DNA from: Dactylellina haptotyla
Taxonomy: Eukaryota > Ascomycota > Orbiliomycetes > Orbiliales > Orbiliaceae
Length of the DNA stretch: 64,000 nt
Assembly (NCBI GenBank): GCA_031310005.1
Contig: CM062382.1
Span: 744,001 to 808,000, forward strand
Direction: 5' to 3'
Shown: positions 11,995 through 23,778 of the stretch, piece after piece
How positions within the stretch are numbered: position 1 is the first letter of the stretch
Layout: every line of letters starts with the position of its first letter
Program-made: the position numbers and the translations under genes
The notes under the pieces: generated by a model
Databases searched by the model: none
What the model was told of the DNA's origin: nothing
What the model saw: the letters and a program-made list of their open reading frames with translations, nothing else

Positions 11995-12828
11995 GATGGT
12001 TAGTATCTGCAGGTCTGATCTAGGGAACAAATGGGCCGCTGTCAATGGTCTCTGCGCCAGGAATCTACTTTAAATCAAACGTAAATTAATCCGCTGGCGG
12101 AGGAGGCCGGCGTGGTTGTTTATATACGTTGCGAGACCCCACTGAACACTGAGTCAACTGAACCCTGTGCCAGGGACACCGCTGTTCACCGCTGTCGGCG
12201 CTTGCATTTTGACAGCCAAAAAGGCTTGTGACCAACGCCCGAACGTGCAAAGAATGCTGGGGAAAACATTTTTCCCGGCCTGCATTACTAACGGTATGGA
12301 GACCTCACTGGTAAACATAATCGGTCCCTGATCTGGCAAACAGCTGCCCCCAGGCGGAACGTCACAGAGGTATTTTAATAAAAATTTTCAAATGTTTTTT
12401 GTGTCTCCGCCAGCTTCGATGGAGCTCAGAGCTTGTCCGGCTGCCTTGCGGCTTAGCTGTTTCTCTCGTTCGTTCGCTACTGGCCGCCTGACCGCCTCTC
12501 GGGTGGCAAGGGTGCAAAATCTTCGATGCAGGTACCTTGTTCGATGCGAGATACCAAGAACACGCCAATACAACGGACAATCGATAAGTGCCGCTCGCTC
12601 TATTCCACATCTATCCTATCCCGTATAACAAAATATTCCCGCATTGCGAGCCCTGTTGTAGCCAAGTGGGTAGATCTACCAACTAGCTACTGAATACTAA
12701 GAATAATGCCTCAATGTAACAATGCACACAGCTTCTCTCTCTCTCCGCATATATAAAATAAAGCTTGCCCCATGCAATGTTTATAACAAGCTCAAACTTC
12801 AGGTCAAGCTTCCCTAGCAGCTATGCAG
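11995..12828. other. RTG2 promoter region and UBP14 3' flank
   Basis: An 834-nt gap between two minus-strand genes. The part near 12000 should be the RTG2 promoter/leader and the part near 12800 the UBP14 3' end. No further gene is supported. Confidence 0.65.
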
Positions 12829-15738
12829 CTAAACCCTCTCGAAAAGATATACATAAGCAAACTTCTTCATCTCCTCCACATCCGCCCCCTCCACGACCTT
12901 CTCATCGTTGAACAACACCCATGTCTCCTTCCCGTCTACCAGCTTCCTAATAAACGCAACGTAATGTCTGTCCCGAAAACCAAATTAGCAAAGATATTCC
13001 CTCCAAACCAATCGTAGAAATAATCCTCCTTGAAAAGAGAAAAAAGGAAAAACTCACCCAGCATGAATGCTCCCGCCCTTATGGCAGACAATACTGTGTA
13101 ACTGAAAGTTCGCAGGCGTCTCCGTACTTCCCGGCATAACCTTACCCTTCGCCTCTCCGCCCGCAGCAGTGGTAGCTGGTGCATCATCCTCGCCTGTATC
13201 ATCAGGATGACTGAATACCCATTCCACAGCACGCTCTACATCGCCACCGGTTTCCTTTAATGCCTTCTTCGCCTGTGCTTCCGTGAAACCCATGGATGTC
13301 AACATAACAATCGATTCCGGATCTGCAGATGCACCCCCGCTGCCGCTGCCGCTGCTCTCAGGAAGAACTAATGGAGTGTCAATATCTGGATCTTCCATGT
13401 GCTGGAACAGCCAGTTCATCGCAGCTTCGGCATCGGCGTTGCCAGTGTTGTAAAGTGCCTTTTGACAGCGGACGGCGGGGAAACCCATGCCTTCCAATTG
13501 AGCCATGGCTTCTGGGTTTGGTGTGAATGCAGGCTCGGAGGCGCCATCCTCCGCGTCTTCGGGCAGCGCTTCCTCGCTATCCAGGAGACCAGTAGATAGG
13601 TAAGGGTCAAGTGGGAAAGGTGCAGTGTCCACGACGACCGGGATGTCTTCATGTTTCAATCAGTATCTCTCTCAGGAAAGAGTAAACCCCCTATGTAAGA
13701 TGGAGGAACATACCAAGCTTCGTGGGAACCCAATTGATGTGTGCAAACCTCCTGGCGTTGACTGCTAGGACCTTAGGGAACGTCTTGAATCCGAGTTTCC
13801 TACCCTCTGTTAGCCCCCGCCATCACATTAAGAATCCGAGAGTATGGAGAAAATTACTTGAGTGCCCCTTCCTTGCTCCCACACGCCTTACAGGTATACT
13901 CAACGGTCTCCGTCCCCGTAAAGATATCCAAACACTCCTTCAACGTCACCGCCTCGTACTCCTCCTTCTTCTTATCATCCTCGCCCATAACTGCATCCTC
14001 CAACTTCCTTGCCGGCACGGGAACGATGATATTATCCTGCTCGTCGGTCCGATAGCCCACCTTCTTACACCCCAAACACTGCAACCTCTGCTCTACAGCA
14101 AATTTAAAGTCCGAAACGGGATCTTTCAAGGGCTCTGGATGCGACGCCCTAGTGACAAGTTTGAACAGGTGCAATAAAAGCTCAAATGCATCCTGCTGCC
14201 GCATTGTCGAGAATTCTTCGTGTCCCTTCCCAACCAGCGTTTTCAACATCGCAGGCGCGATACCCTTCTGATACTGCACGTACGCGTGCTCTGTACTGCT
14301 CGTCTGTTGCGGCCCGTCGGGCTTCGAATAGCGTCCGGAAAGCAACCCGTCGCCGACTTTCTTCAACTGTGTTTCTAGATCCTCTGCTGGACGGTCCGCG
14401 GTTGGGACATCGTCGAGATCCCCGTAGCGAGATATAAACCCGTCAAGGGAGAATAAACACTGCAAGATGGACGCCAGGTAGCACGAGTTACCCAGATTCT
14501 TCAACCCCGTCAAGCCAGGTCCGAACAGCGGAGTGAGATCCTTGCCATCTTGGTCCGTCATGCGGAATTCATAGTGGAGGTTCTGCTCGACCATCATCTC
14601 GGTGAGAGATTTCTCGGTCTTCTGGCGTTCAGCGATATTGATCCCCCAGTGGCGAAGGTGTTCGGTGATATGTGGATCGACACGCTCGTCGTTGCAGATG
14701 TAGCAGTAGATGTCCGCGGTTCCCTCGGGCGAGATGGAGCCGAGCTTGACGGAGGCAGGGTGCTGAGTTTTATCGAAGTGGGCGAGGCCGTGGCTGTGGC
14801 CGCCGACGCCGCCGTATTGGGCGCGGCCGCACCCGAGGTTGCCACATTGTAGACACATCCAGAGGTTCTCCTTGAGGTCACAGTCGCTACATTTAGTTAG
14901 ATCTAGGTGGTGGGGGTGTTAGTATGGTATTCTAGTTGGCAGCATAGCGTGGGTGGTTTACCAATTTCTTTGCTGCCCTTCTCGTCTTGTACTAAGAAGG
15001 AGACGTGCTCGCAGTGTTCGAGCTCGAGATTCCAAGCCTGAACTTCGTTTTGGCGGGCTGCCGTCATGGCTTTCAATACACCCTCGACGACCTCGGGGAG
15101 CTATTGGTAAGAAAGTCGACATTAGCATATAGTCCTGGCAGTATTACAGTGCAGAGAAAAAGAATCCTCACATTCCCAGCCTGTTCTACATCTTCGACAT
15201 CACAGACGTAGCATCTGACAAAGCTCTTTGTATCGTAGATATCGTCTTCGGTTTCAGCGGCGATAGCAATTTTAGTGAGTTTCTGGGGAGGCTCGTCATC
15301 GCGCTATACAATCCTCACTCAGTAAAGCAGGTCAAAATTTCGCTGTGTGAGATTTCGACAGTACCTCGACCTTTGGCTTCTTCGTCCGGCGGATGTTCAA
15401 GACGAGCGGGTGGTCTCGTTGGGCGGAGTGCAGACGGCCGTGCATGCGGTCACCGGCGCAGCCGCCGTTGAAGCAGCTGAGGCAGACATCGAGACCTTCC
15501 GGGTCATCCTGCAAGCGCACTATTAGATAAAATCCTAAAGATCATGGAAATTACAGCGTGTAACGTACAATACAGTCGAAGCAGATCGTACAGTCTTCGC
15601 GGTAGACTGGCTGCGAAGCTGTTGGTGGCCGCAGAGCTGCAGCACAGTGATTCGGTTAGTGTTGAGCTTGGAAGCTATCTCGCAAGCCTGGGCAGCTTAA
15701 AACTTACAAAGCGACGAAGTATGAACGCAAGCAGACAT
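12829..15738 (-). CDS. UBP14: Ubiquitin C-terminal hydrolase, Ubp14/USP5 type
   Basis: Nine exons (12829-12967, 13058-13646, 13714-13799, 13858-14902, 14962-15100, 15172-15303, 15365-15508, 15569-15636, 15708-15738) give 790 aa. This enzyme disassembles unanchored polyubiquitin chains. Order of parts: a cryptic zinc-finger UBP near residues 20-120 (VYREDCTICFD, VCLSCFNGGC); a second ZnF-UBP near 170-280 (LTKCSDCDLKENLWMCLQCG) that binds the free ubiquitin C-terminus; the USP catalytic domain with Cys312 in LKNLGNSCYLAS; two UBA domains inserted in the catalytic domain (around LEGMGFPAVRCQKAL and LTSMGFTEAQAKKAL); and the His box HYVAFIR at His746. All landmarks of the family and its usual length are present. 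The acceptor at 14903 was chosen because it restores LTKCSDCD; the nearer TAG would break the frame. Confidence 0.95.
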
Positions 15739-16048
15739 GGTTGAGTAATACGGTCAAGCAAGAGAAGCTGCAGAATACGCGTGCGAGAGGTAAGATGGTG
15801 ATAGTTCGTGAATAGCCAGCAAGCAAAGAGGAGGGAGACGCGAAGGAGGAAGGATTCGGGGAGCAAGGTGGGCTGGCGGGGCTTGCTCTGATTCGGGCGT
15901 GGGGTCGTCGAGCTAAGCTGCTTTCTGCCGGCCGCCCTGCCGAATGACGTTGTCGCCCGAAACACCAACCATCCCATCTCCAACATCACCACTCGGTGCA
16001 TAAAGATATATCAGAAGAGCTTCAAAAGTCACTAGAAATCACTACAAG
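15739..16048. promoter_or_regulatory. Divergent promoter, UBP14 and dienelactone hydrolase
   Basis: 310 nt separate the two start codons, so the promoters are adjacent or shared. No clear TATA element stands out in either direction. Confidence 0.55.
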
Positions 16049-17207
16049 ATGGCCACCGAAGAACCAGCGGGCGGGCCCGTCGACCAGGGTCCCACTACCA
16101 TGGGCGAGCACTGCACCACCGACGCCCCGCTGGGGCCAGACGCCGGAACTCCATACGGTGTACGTAGACATATCTTCTACCAACCGAGCAAGCTATAAAA
16201 TTAACAAACCCCTGGAATATTTGCTAATAACCGTATTATATAGGAAATAATCAAGCTAGGAGATGTCGACGTATGCTGGCCATAGTCTCACATCCCCGAC
16301 TCTTTTCTTTATCAGCAGCTAACCCATCGCAATCCAGTGCTATATCACCAAACCCGCTGACTACCCGCACGTAAACTCCAAGCTCCTCCTCTTCCTCACC
16401 AATGGCGTCGGCATCCACTCCAAAAACAACCAGCTCCAAGCAGACTACTACTCTAAAGAAGGCGGCTTCCTCGTCATCATGCCTGATCTGTAAATCATCT
16501 TTCCTCCTCTCCATATACTGCCAACCAACCAATTTCTGACCACCTTGACATTGAAATATCACAGCTTCGAAGGCGACCCAGCCCCCACCGCCGGCGCCAC
16601 CAAAACCTCCGAAATAACCGGCGACGAATCCATGATCGAACAAGTCAAAACCAAGGCCGCCGAGGGCATCAAAATCCTCATGATAGACCTCTGGCTCGCC
16701 CGCCACACACCAGAGAAAACATTACCCATAATCCTCTCCGTCCTCGCAAAGGCCAAAGAGGAATTCGCGGACGCCGCCAGCCAAGTCTTCGCCGTAGGTT
16801 ACTGTTTCGGAGGGAAATACGTGCTCAAACTCGCCGCCACAGCAGAACTTACCGCCGGTGCCCTTGCGCACGGCACAGCCGTCACGGTTGAGGACATCAA
16901 GGGTGTCACGCGGCCAGTTAGTTTTGTGTGCGTCGAGAACGATGGGTTGTTCCCCGATGAGGTGAGGGAGGCCGGAATAAATTATCTAGAGGAGAAGCAG
17001 ATTGAGCATGAGTTGAGAATTTATGACAATGTCCCGCATGGTAAGTTATTCCCTTTTAGCACTACGAAAACAGAAATTTGCGAGTGTAAAAACTAACAGG
17101 AAGTAGGATTCGCGGTTATGGGTAGCTACGATGATCAGAAGATTCAAAGTTCGCAGCAGGAGGCGAATATACAGATGCTCGAATGGTTGATTAGACATGA
17201 GACATAG
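16049..17207 (+). CDS. Dienelactone hydrolase family protein
   Basis: Five exons (16049-16159, 16244-16270, 16338-16489, 16565-17040, 17107-17207) encode 288 aa. The alpha/beta-hydrolase triad of this family can be placed: nucleophile Cys177 in GYCFGG, Asp223 in ENDGLFPDE and His255 in NVPHGFAV. The N-terminal part (GEIIKLGDVDCYITKPADYPH, then MPDLFEGDP) is typical of fungal cytosolic members. Bacterial relatives open the lactone ring of dienelactone in aromatic degradation; fungal paralogues are numerous and the true substrate of this one is unknown. Exon 2 is only 27 nt, but it is flanked by good splice sites and is needed to join the conserved N-terminus. The gene diverges from UBP14 with no evident functional link. 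Confidence 0.9.
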
Positions 17208-17612
17208 TTCATATTACTCTCCGATTTGTTTCCATTTTTGTTCGAACGTTGTTCCCGTTCCTTGGCCAGATTTAGCAAATAATACCCTTCATTTCGTAAC
17301 ATTTTGAATCACCAGGAATATCACCTCCTCCTTAGCCTTGTAGCCTCGAAGTTCCTGCATGGGGTCGAATGATCTTAAAAACGTTCATTGAATAGAAGAA
17401 TAGCAGGTAGCAATGCATTATTATTATCAGCTTTTTCGTTTATAATAGTTATCTCCAAAACCAATTCTCAAGCATCACGAGGAAAAGAATAATAAACTCC
17501 GTCGTAGTAACCACTCTTTCAGCAAAAGCAGAACACATCTAGCAATCCCAAAATATCGCCCTTTCATGATCAAAGCTAAAACACGTTTAATTATTCAAAA
17601 ATCACCCTCCAT
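17208..17612. other. Convergent 3' regions
   Basis: 405 nt between convergent dienelactone hydrolase and hexokinase genes; AT-rich, nothing coding seen. Confidence 0.75.
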
Positions 17613-19443
17613 TTAAACATTTCTAACACCAGCGAGAATTCCATCTTTTATCCTCTGGTTCGTCAATGCTGCAATCAATGCTGCTCCGACACCACTTCCG
17701 TCCTCGGCGGGCTTAACAACTACATCATCGTGTCCAAGAATCTCCTTCAACGCCGCGGCGTTCCTCTCTTTGAAATGCGGGTACTTGTTGAAAACGCTAC
17801 CATCCGCTCCAACGCTGCAGGGCGCAAGATTCTTCTTGGTGACAATGGCAGCGATACCGCAGGCTGAGAGACGCGCGGCGCGGGTTCCGATTAACTCGGC
17901 CAAACGGCGGATAAGTTTTCGTTCTTGCTCTGTAGTTTCGATGCCGAGTTTCTTCTCGAACAAGATTTCTGTTTCAGAGAGATTCTCCCATGGATCACTA
18001 TACCAATTTCCTATGTTAGCATATACTCTGTGATATTACAAGATACAGTATAAGATATATTAGACATACGATTCAATCTCAGCTAAGAATGATGCATCAA
18101 GAGAATACGCCTTCTTCAAGCTAGACAGGTCCTGGCGCTCAAAGATCTCAACGTTTGCGCGCTGCGCGAGATCGAGGAGGACCAAACGCAAGATCTCGCC
18201 GAGGTAGTATCCTGCAATCATCTTTTCGAACGCCTGTTGGCCCGGACGAGGTGACTGCTCGTCAATTTGGGCGTCGTAGACGGTTCGCGGGAGAACGTAA
18301 TGTTCGTTATCAAAGGCGCCCCATTCGCAGTTAATAGCGATTGGCATATCTGGTGGCAGGTTTAGGTGTTCGAGTTTGGGAATATCACCGGCGTGTTCAA
18401 AGTATGCGGCTATTTTTGCCCAGAGTTAGCTCTTCTTCCCCTTTTCGAAGACCTGGACTGTGCAAAGGTACTCACCATTGCATCCGGTGCCGAATATACA
18501 ACCGATCTTAGTAGATTGATCGGTATAATTGCTAGCAACTAGTGTTCCAGTTGTATCGTTTAGCAGCGCGGTGACCTTGATAGGGACATTCTATAATTCT
18601 ACGTAAGCTATTGAGCATCATAACAGAGAGCGTACGGGGTGCTACCAACCTTCCTCTTGAGAGCTTCCTCAAACAATGGAACTACATCCTTCCCTTCGAC
18701 ACCAGCAACATCAAATCCCTTCGTCCACCTCTGCAGAACACCATGGTCGATATAATCCTGCGTGCAAGGGTACGAAAAGGTGAACCCCAGGTTCATCTCC
18801 TTCATATTCTCGTCCTCGTGGTTCGAGATCAAGAACTGCTTGACGCAATCTGCAACATAATCGAACAACTCCTCCGCAGTGCTGGTCTTGATAGCTGTAG
18901 GCATTCTGTATTTGCTCTGCATGATATCGAACTTGCCGTGCTCTTCTGGGAGCTCGATCTCGCAGACTCGCAGATTGGTGCCACCCATATCGAGGGCGAG
19001 GTAGGTTCCTGTTTCCGCGCCGGTGGGGTTGCTAAGAACCCATGTGGGGTTCATCGGCTGTCAAAATCACAGGTAAGCTTCAATCCCTCTTGATTATCAA
19101 GCCTTGAATAACATACGATGTTGCCACCATCTTTCGATAAGCCCTTGGCCAACTCCAGTCTGAACTTCTCGGTAATGAAATTCAATTTTTGCGTGTCGAT
19201 AGAAAACAGGTCCTCCAAAATCTTAATCTGGTCCATTAAGTCCTTCGGCACATCGTGCATAGAACCTACACCACCGGCCGTCCCCATATCAGCTCCAATT
19301 TCCTGACCCATCGGTTCTCTATGCTTCCTTCGAATTGTTCTTCCCTGGGGACGAACGCTACTCGAAGAAGAAAAAAGACATAAAAGGAAGAAGAGTTACA
19401 TACCTTTCCGGCTCGGAGGATCTTTAGGTCCCAACCCGACCAT
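17613..19443 (-). CDS. hxkA: Hexokinase
   Basis: Six exons (17613-17997, 18070-18409, 18476-18590, 18650-19057, 19117-19316, 19404-19443) encode 495 aa, the normal size for a fungal hexokinase. It phosphorylates glucose and other hexoses with ATP, the entry step of glycolysis, and such enzymes can also act in sugar signalling. Motifs: MVGLGPKDPPSRK start shared with Aspergillus hexokinase; phosphate-1 loop LALDMGGTNLRVCE; sugar-binding region LGFTFSYPCTQDYIDHG; catalytic Asp228 in LLNDTTGTL; GTGCNAAY; and the adenosine-site motif GADGSVF followed by YPHF. The many shared stretches (PIAINCEWGAFDNEHYVLPRT, SPRPGQQAFEKM) favour hexokinase over glucokinase. The exon 2 acceptor at 19317 was set by phase and yields KEPMGQEIG. 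Confidence 0.95.
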
Positions 19444-22400
19444 TGTGATTATCTTTTCGAAGACCAAGCTAGGTGTCAGCGCATGGTTGTGCACTTTGTC
19501 TTCCGAAAATAGCTTGAGTGAAAGCATATTTGCGGCTCTTTCCCCAAAAGCTTTTGCGTAGATGATATGACGAAAAGTAACAATCTTTCTTCTTTTAGGT
19601 ATACACGCGCGCAGGAATCAAAAAGCCCTATGGAACGAGAGAGGTAAATCGCAGAAAATCGAACGTCACTCACCTAGAATTTATACTTTGCGGGGTGGGA
19701 TGAACTGATAACACGGCTAAACAACCGATACGCAATGATCGAATTCCAACACCGGTAGAGGAGCGGGGGGGGTGATACGTGACGAAATTCGCAAACGTGC
19801 GCGACCGCTAAAAGGAGGAAAAGAACAGGTGCGATCGGGGATCGAGGCTCGTGCAGGTCGTTGGGAAATCCGGGGTAAACGAAATCGAGAGGGTGTTGAG
19901 CAACGGACCGAACGATTGGCCGTTGCAGGTCTTTGTCTACAAGCAGCGATAACGTTTAGGTTGACGATTGACAAGCGAGAACGATAAGGCGGAATATCTG
20001 GTCAATCGCGTGCTGTCAGCTTAGTCGTGCTACTACGTCCTTCTGGCTCGATCGTGAGACTCAAGCCTTAGCGGTAGTTGGGTGAGTGTGTGTGTGCGTG
20101 TGCGAGGTCGCCTCCGGGCTTGGATTACGTACTCGGTGGTTGGCGAGATGATGTCGTCCGACGGGTAACGTTATTTGTTGGGCTAAAAGCCTGCAGTTTG
20201 CCAATGGATTTGTGGGATTCAATCGATTTATCCTATCTTGAAGCTAGACGGACAGGGAGATGCGGTGAGGATTGGGGTATTCGGGGTACTTTTGATGGGA
20301 GTATTGAAGCCGTACACAACGGATGCAGCCGCCAGAATTCAGAAAGCAGTATTTATTAAGCCACTTCTCCGTCTCTATTCGCGCGCGAGAATACTCGGGC
20401 TCCGGTGTCTTTTGGAAATTTTTTCAACAAAAGGCATAAAAAACCTGGAGTTCGGAGCCTGTCTCGGGAGACCTGTAACCAAGGGCCGATGACGTCCGGA
20501 CCAGATGAGGGGCTAGGCCAGCTTAGCTAGTTAGCTACCTACATAACCCATCCATGCAGCTCTTTTGCCCCTCCCCAGCACACAAAAGAGCACTACACGG
20601 TTTCTGCCTGCAAGCAGATAGTTCGCTCTCGCTATCGATAAGCTAGAATGCTAATATAATAGCAACCAGTACGAGCAGGCTTATTCTCCGATACTCGCTG
20701 CACTGGCACTCTGGAACACACCGAGAAGACGCCCGGGGTGCGCTCATCCGAGTTGCTCACAGCCAGAATGCATACATTAATATAAGAAACTGCTATATCT
20801 CGGCAGCTTTCATCCATGCTACTGTTTGATTCTCCGTTCTGGCCAGCTTTCGAATGTCTTTCTTATCAACTCCCCGAGTAAAGATCCGCGACCCTATTTC
20901 GCACCAGCTGTCTGGCGTGGAACAACCCGCCAGCATAGCCTGAACCTCTCAGAAGGAACTCAACAGAAAAAAATTCAGACAAGCATAACTCTCCCCTAGA
21001 ACCTTCCTAGCAAGAAGGAAACAAAACGGAAGAATTCGGCTGCTGAAACGGCGACGCTCTCAATGATTACTCTCCCGGATTCCAATTGCTGACGTGGTTG
21101 GAGTTCCGTGACAGCGTCCCATACTGAAATCAGGAATTGATTGTCGCCTTTCGAGCTCTGTTCCACCGGATCCCTCCTGAGGGACCCAGGTCATGTGGTG
21201 GGCTACCTGTCGAGGAAATATGGAGATCTTTCGGCGGGAGTCCGTGGAGCTTCGTTCGTTCGAAGATTCATTCCAGATTCAAATATAACACATTCGACAA
21301 CACAACCGTGTCTGGACCGTGTCGCATTCGTCGTCGTCACGTCTCTTCTTTCCCTTCCGTGGAATCATCTGAGCTTCCAACCTCTAGCCCAATCATAGGA
21401 AACTATACGGGACCTGCATTCTAAACACGCTGCTTGCGGCGTGCATAGAATGTTGCAGCTAACCACCCCCTAGGCCCATGTGATGTTGGATGTGGTATTC
21501 AGGAGGCCTTATCAACATCCGATAGGCAGTGCCGCAGGCATTCATCGATCCCAGTAGGATGCTTTGATTTCAACTTCTCATTGATCAGAAATTCTCAGCG
21601 CCTAAACCTCTGACTAGCTCTATTCGCACCTTTCCAAATAGAGTATTTCATATACCAATGAGACGGCACGGGATAAATGTGGGGGTCACCCTTTCTAAAT
21701 TTCCCGTTTGCCAATCGTCGACGGCCTCTAGGGATTCTTTTAGGTCATAAAGCGGTACGGTTTGCGGAAAGTCCATCCGATGGTATCAATACTACAAGAT
21801 AGTGAATTATTAGTGCACTAGTGGTGAAATTTTTTAATTGTATTCAATTTGAGGTACATGTGGTAATAGGTTAAGCATAATGGTCAAAAGTGAGGGCAAA
21901 AGATAAGAAACTGTGCCGTGGAAATACAGACGGTCCGGACGGTTCTCCCGCTCCGGAGCCGTAGCCGAAGAGTAGCACCCACGATCATCCGATGCGGTTA
22001 CTCGATAGGAACGATGAGAGGCGAATGGCTTTTCGAGTCCCCGGGGAAGAATCTACTAAATGTTGAGTATAGCTGCCCGGTGCTATAGCATTCGCTTGTT
22101 ATATATACACTGTATGAATAATCGCCCCGGGGTCCAAGTTTTCCCCAAATCGATATTCTTAGCACAGAATAATAAATAATCTGACTAATAATTTATAAAT
22201 TAGCTTTTACGAAACATTGAGTGTATAAGAAGACTCGGATATATGGCATGATTTTGATTTCCAAATTTATCGCAGTATGATTGGTGGCGGTGGCGGTGGC
22301 TTGATATAGCTCTGAATTCAGCGTGGAGCGAAGGGTCTATAACGACTCATTTATTATGCCTCACCGTGGACAACTCGAGTTAAATCCACGCTGGTCGGAA

Positions 22401-23028
22401 ACATGCAGCGGTACCATGGTTTCGCTATTAACCGCACATTGTCAACAGTTGTTCTCAAAGCTCGGATTTGCGGACCCTAACTTGATGTATATGTCGTGCA
22501 ACTCGAGATAACTAAAGAAGAATTCGAAACACAGGCAAGATGCGGAGCTGCAAATGCACGGTTCTCGTCCTGTCAAGCTTACCGTAGAAAAGAGCTCTTA
22601 TCTCCCTCTTTCTTTCTCCACACGAATGACTCGAAAACACAATTTATTGTTGCCTGAAAGCGATGCTCTCGATGCGATGCACTGAAGATATGTTTCTGTT
22701 TGCTGTTTAAGCACTGCAACTTCTGGTTGGCAATCCCTCGATTGTCGAGGGCCACCAGGAACTCCCGGGCTCCCTCCACTGTGCATATGCAGTCCGCTGC
22801 AAACACACAGACTGAGCTTTCAACAACCGAGATATCGCTCCGAGTCCCTCCGGACGAGGCCAGACGTTTTGGCTAGCTAACTAGCTCTGCCCAAGGGACA
22901 TTTTAGTGCAATATTAAGTTATACAATATAGTATGTTATTTATTTTCAGCCCCAAGTCCGAAGCTAGTCAGACCGGACGAAGTACCAGTACCGGTCCACT
23001 GGCTGACTCGCAAATGCACCCACCAATA

Positions 23029-23061
23029 CCCACAGCGAGCCCACAGCGAGTCCACAGCGAG
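23029..23061. repeat. Tandem repeat, three 11-base units
   Basis: Three adjacent copies of [c/t]ccacagcgag with one mismatch between them; no gene overlaps. Confidence 0.85.
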
Positions 23062-23760
23062 CAGCCAACCCAACCTAACATCGGATTACTCTTCTTCTCT
23101 GCGGGTTCTGCACGCTCTGCTATGTAACCAACCCGGCGAGCCAGCCCCAACCAACTGCGCTGCAGAGACAACACAACAATCGCAAGCCATTGCATCCTCG
23201 CTTCCCTTTGCTTCTGCAGCAGCGCAATCGAGGCAATCCTTCCACTTAGCTTAGCTTGCTGGTTATTTAGCACCTACGTAGGCCTACCCCAACCTCGCCG
23301 CCCTCGTCTCGCGAACCTCCAAAATGGCACAGCATCCATGAAACCCCTCCAGGCCTCACACAGCATCCCTTTTGTTGTCGTGGCGTACCTGCAGTGGCAG
23401 ACGATAACACACCCACGATAACGTCAGTGGCAGCAAGCGAACGAAAAGGAAGATAGGCCCGCATGCACGCAAGACTCCGCAATCTAACTAAAAACCTGCG
23501 TGATTAAATTCCATTATATTATCTGGCTAAACCGGCGCTTACCATTGGAAGATGAGGAAGCAAAGGCAGGAGCCGCAGTAGTAGCACAGCTTCGCTGCTG
23601 GAATGCTGCAAATTATCATATCATATCACGATAGGTGATTCAGACTGGCAGGGCTGCAGCGTTCTTGAGGCTGCAAGTGTGCACCGGGATCAAGGGCTTC
23701 GATCTCGATTTGGAGTCCTCTCTTCGGGTTGTTTTTCCATATGCCTGCGCAATATGAATA

Positions 23761-23778
23761 TCCATATCCATATCCATA
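23761..23778. repeat. Microsatellite (TCCATA)3
   Basis: Three perfect copies of a six-base unit in the gene desert. Confidence 0.85.

Noticed and set aside
12659-12669. A-box-like tagccaagtgg suggesting a tRNA
   Set aside because: No B box within the next 100 bases and no cloverleaf.
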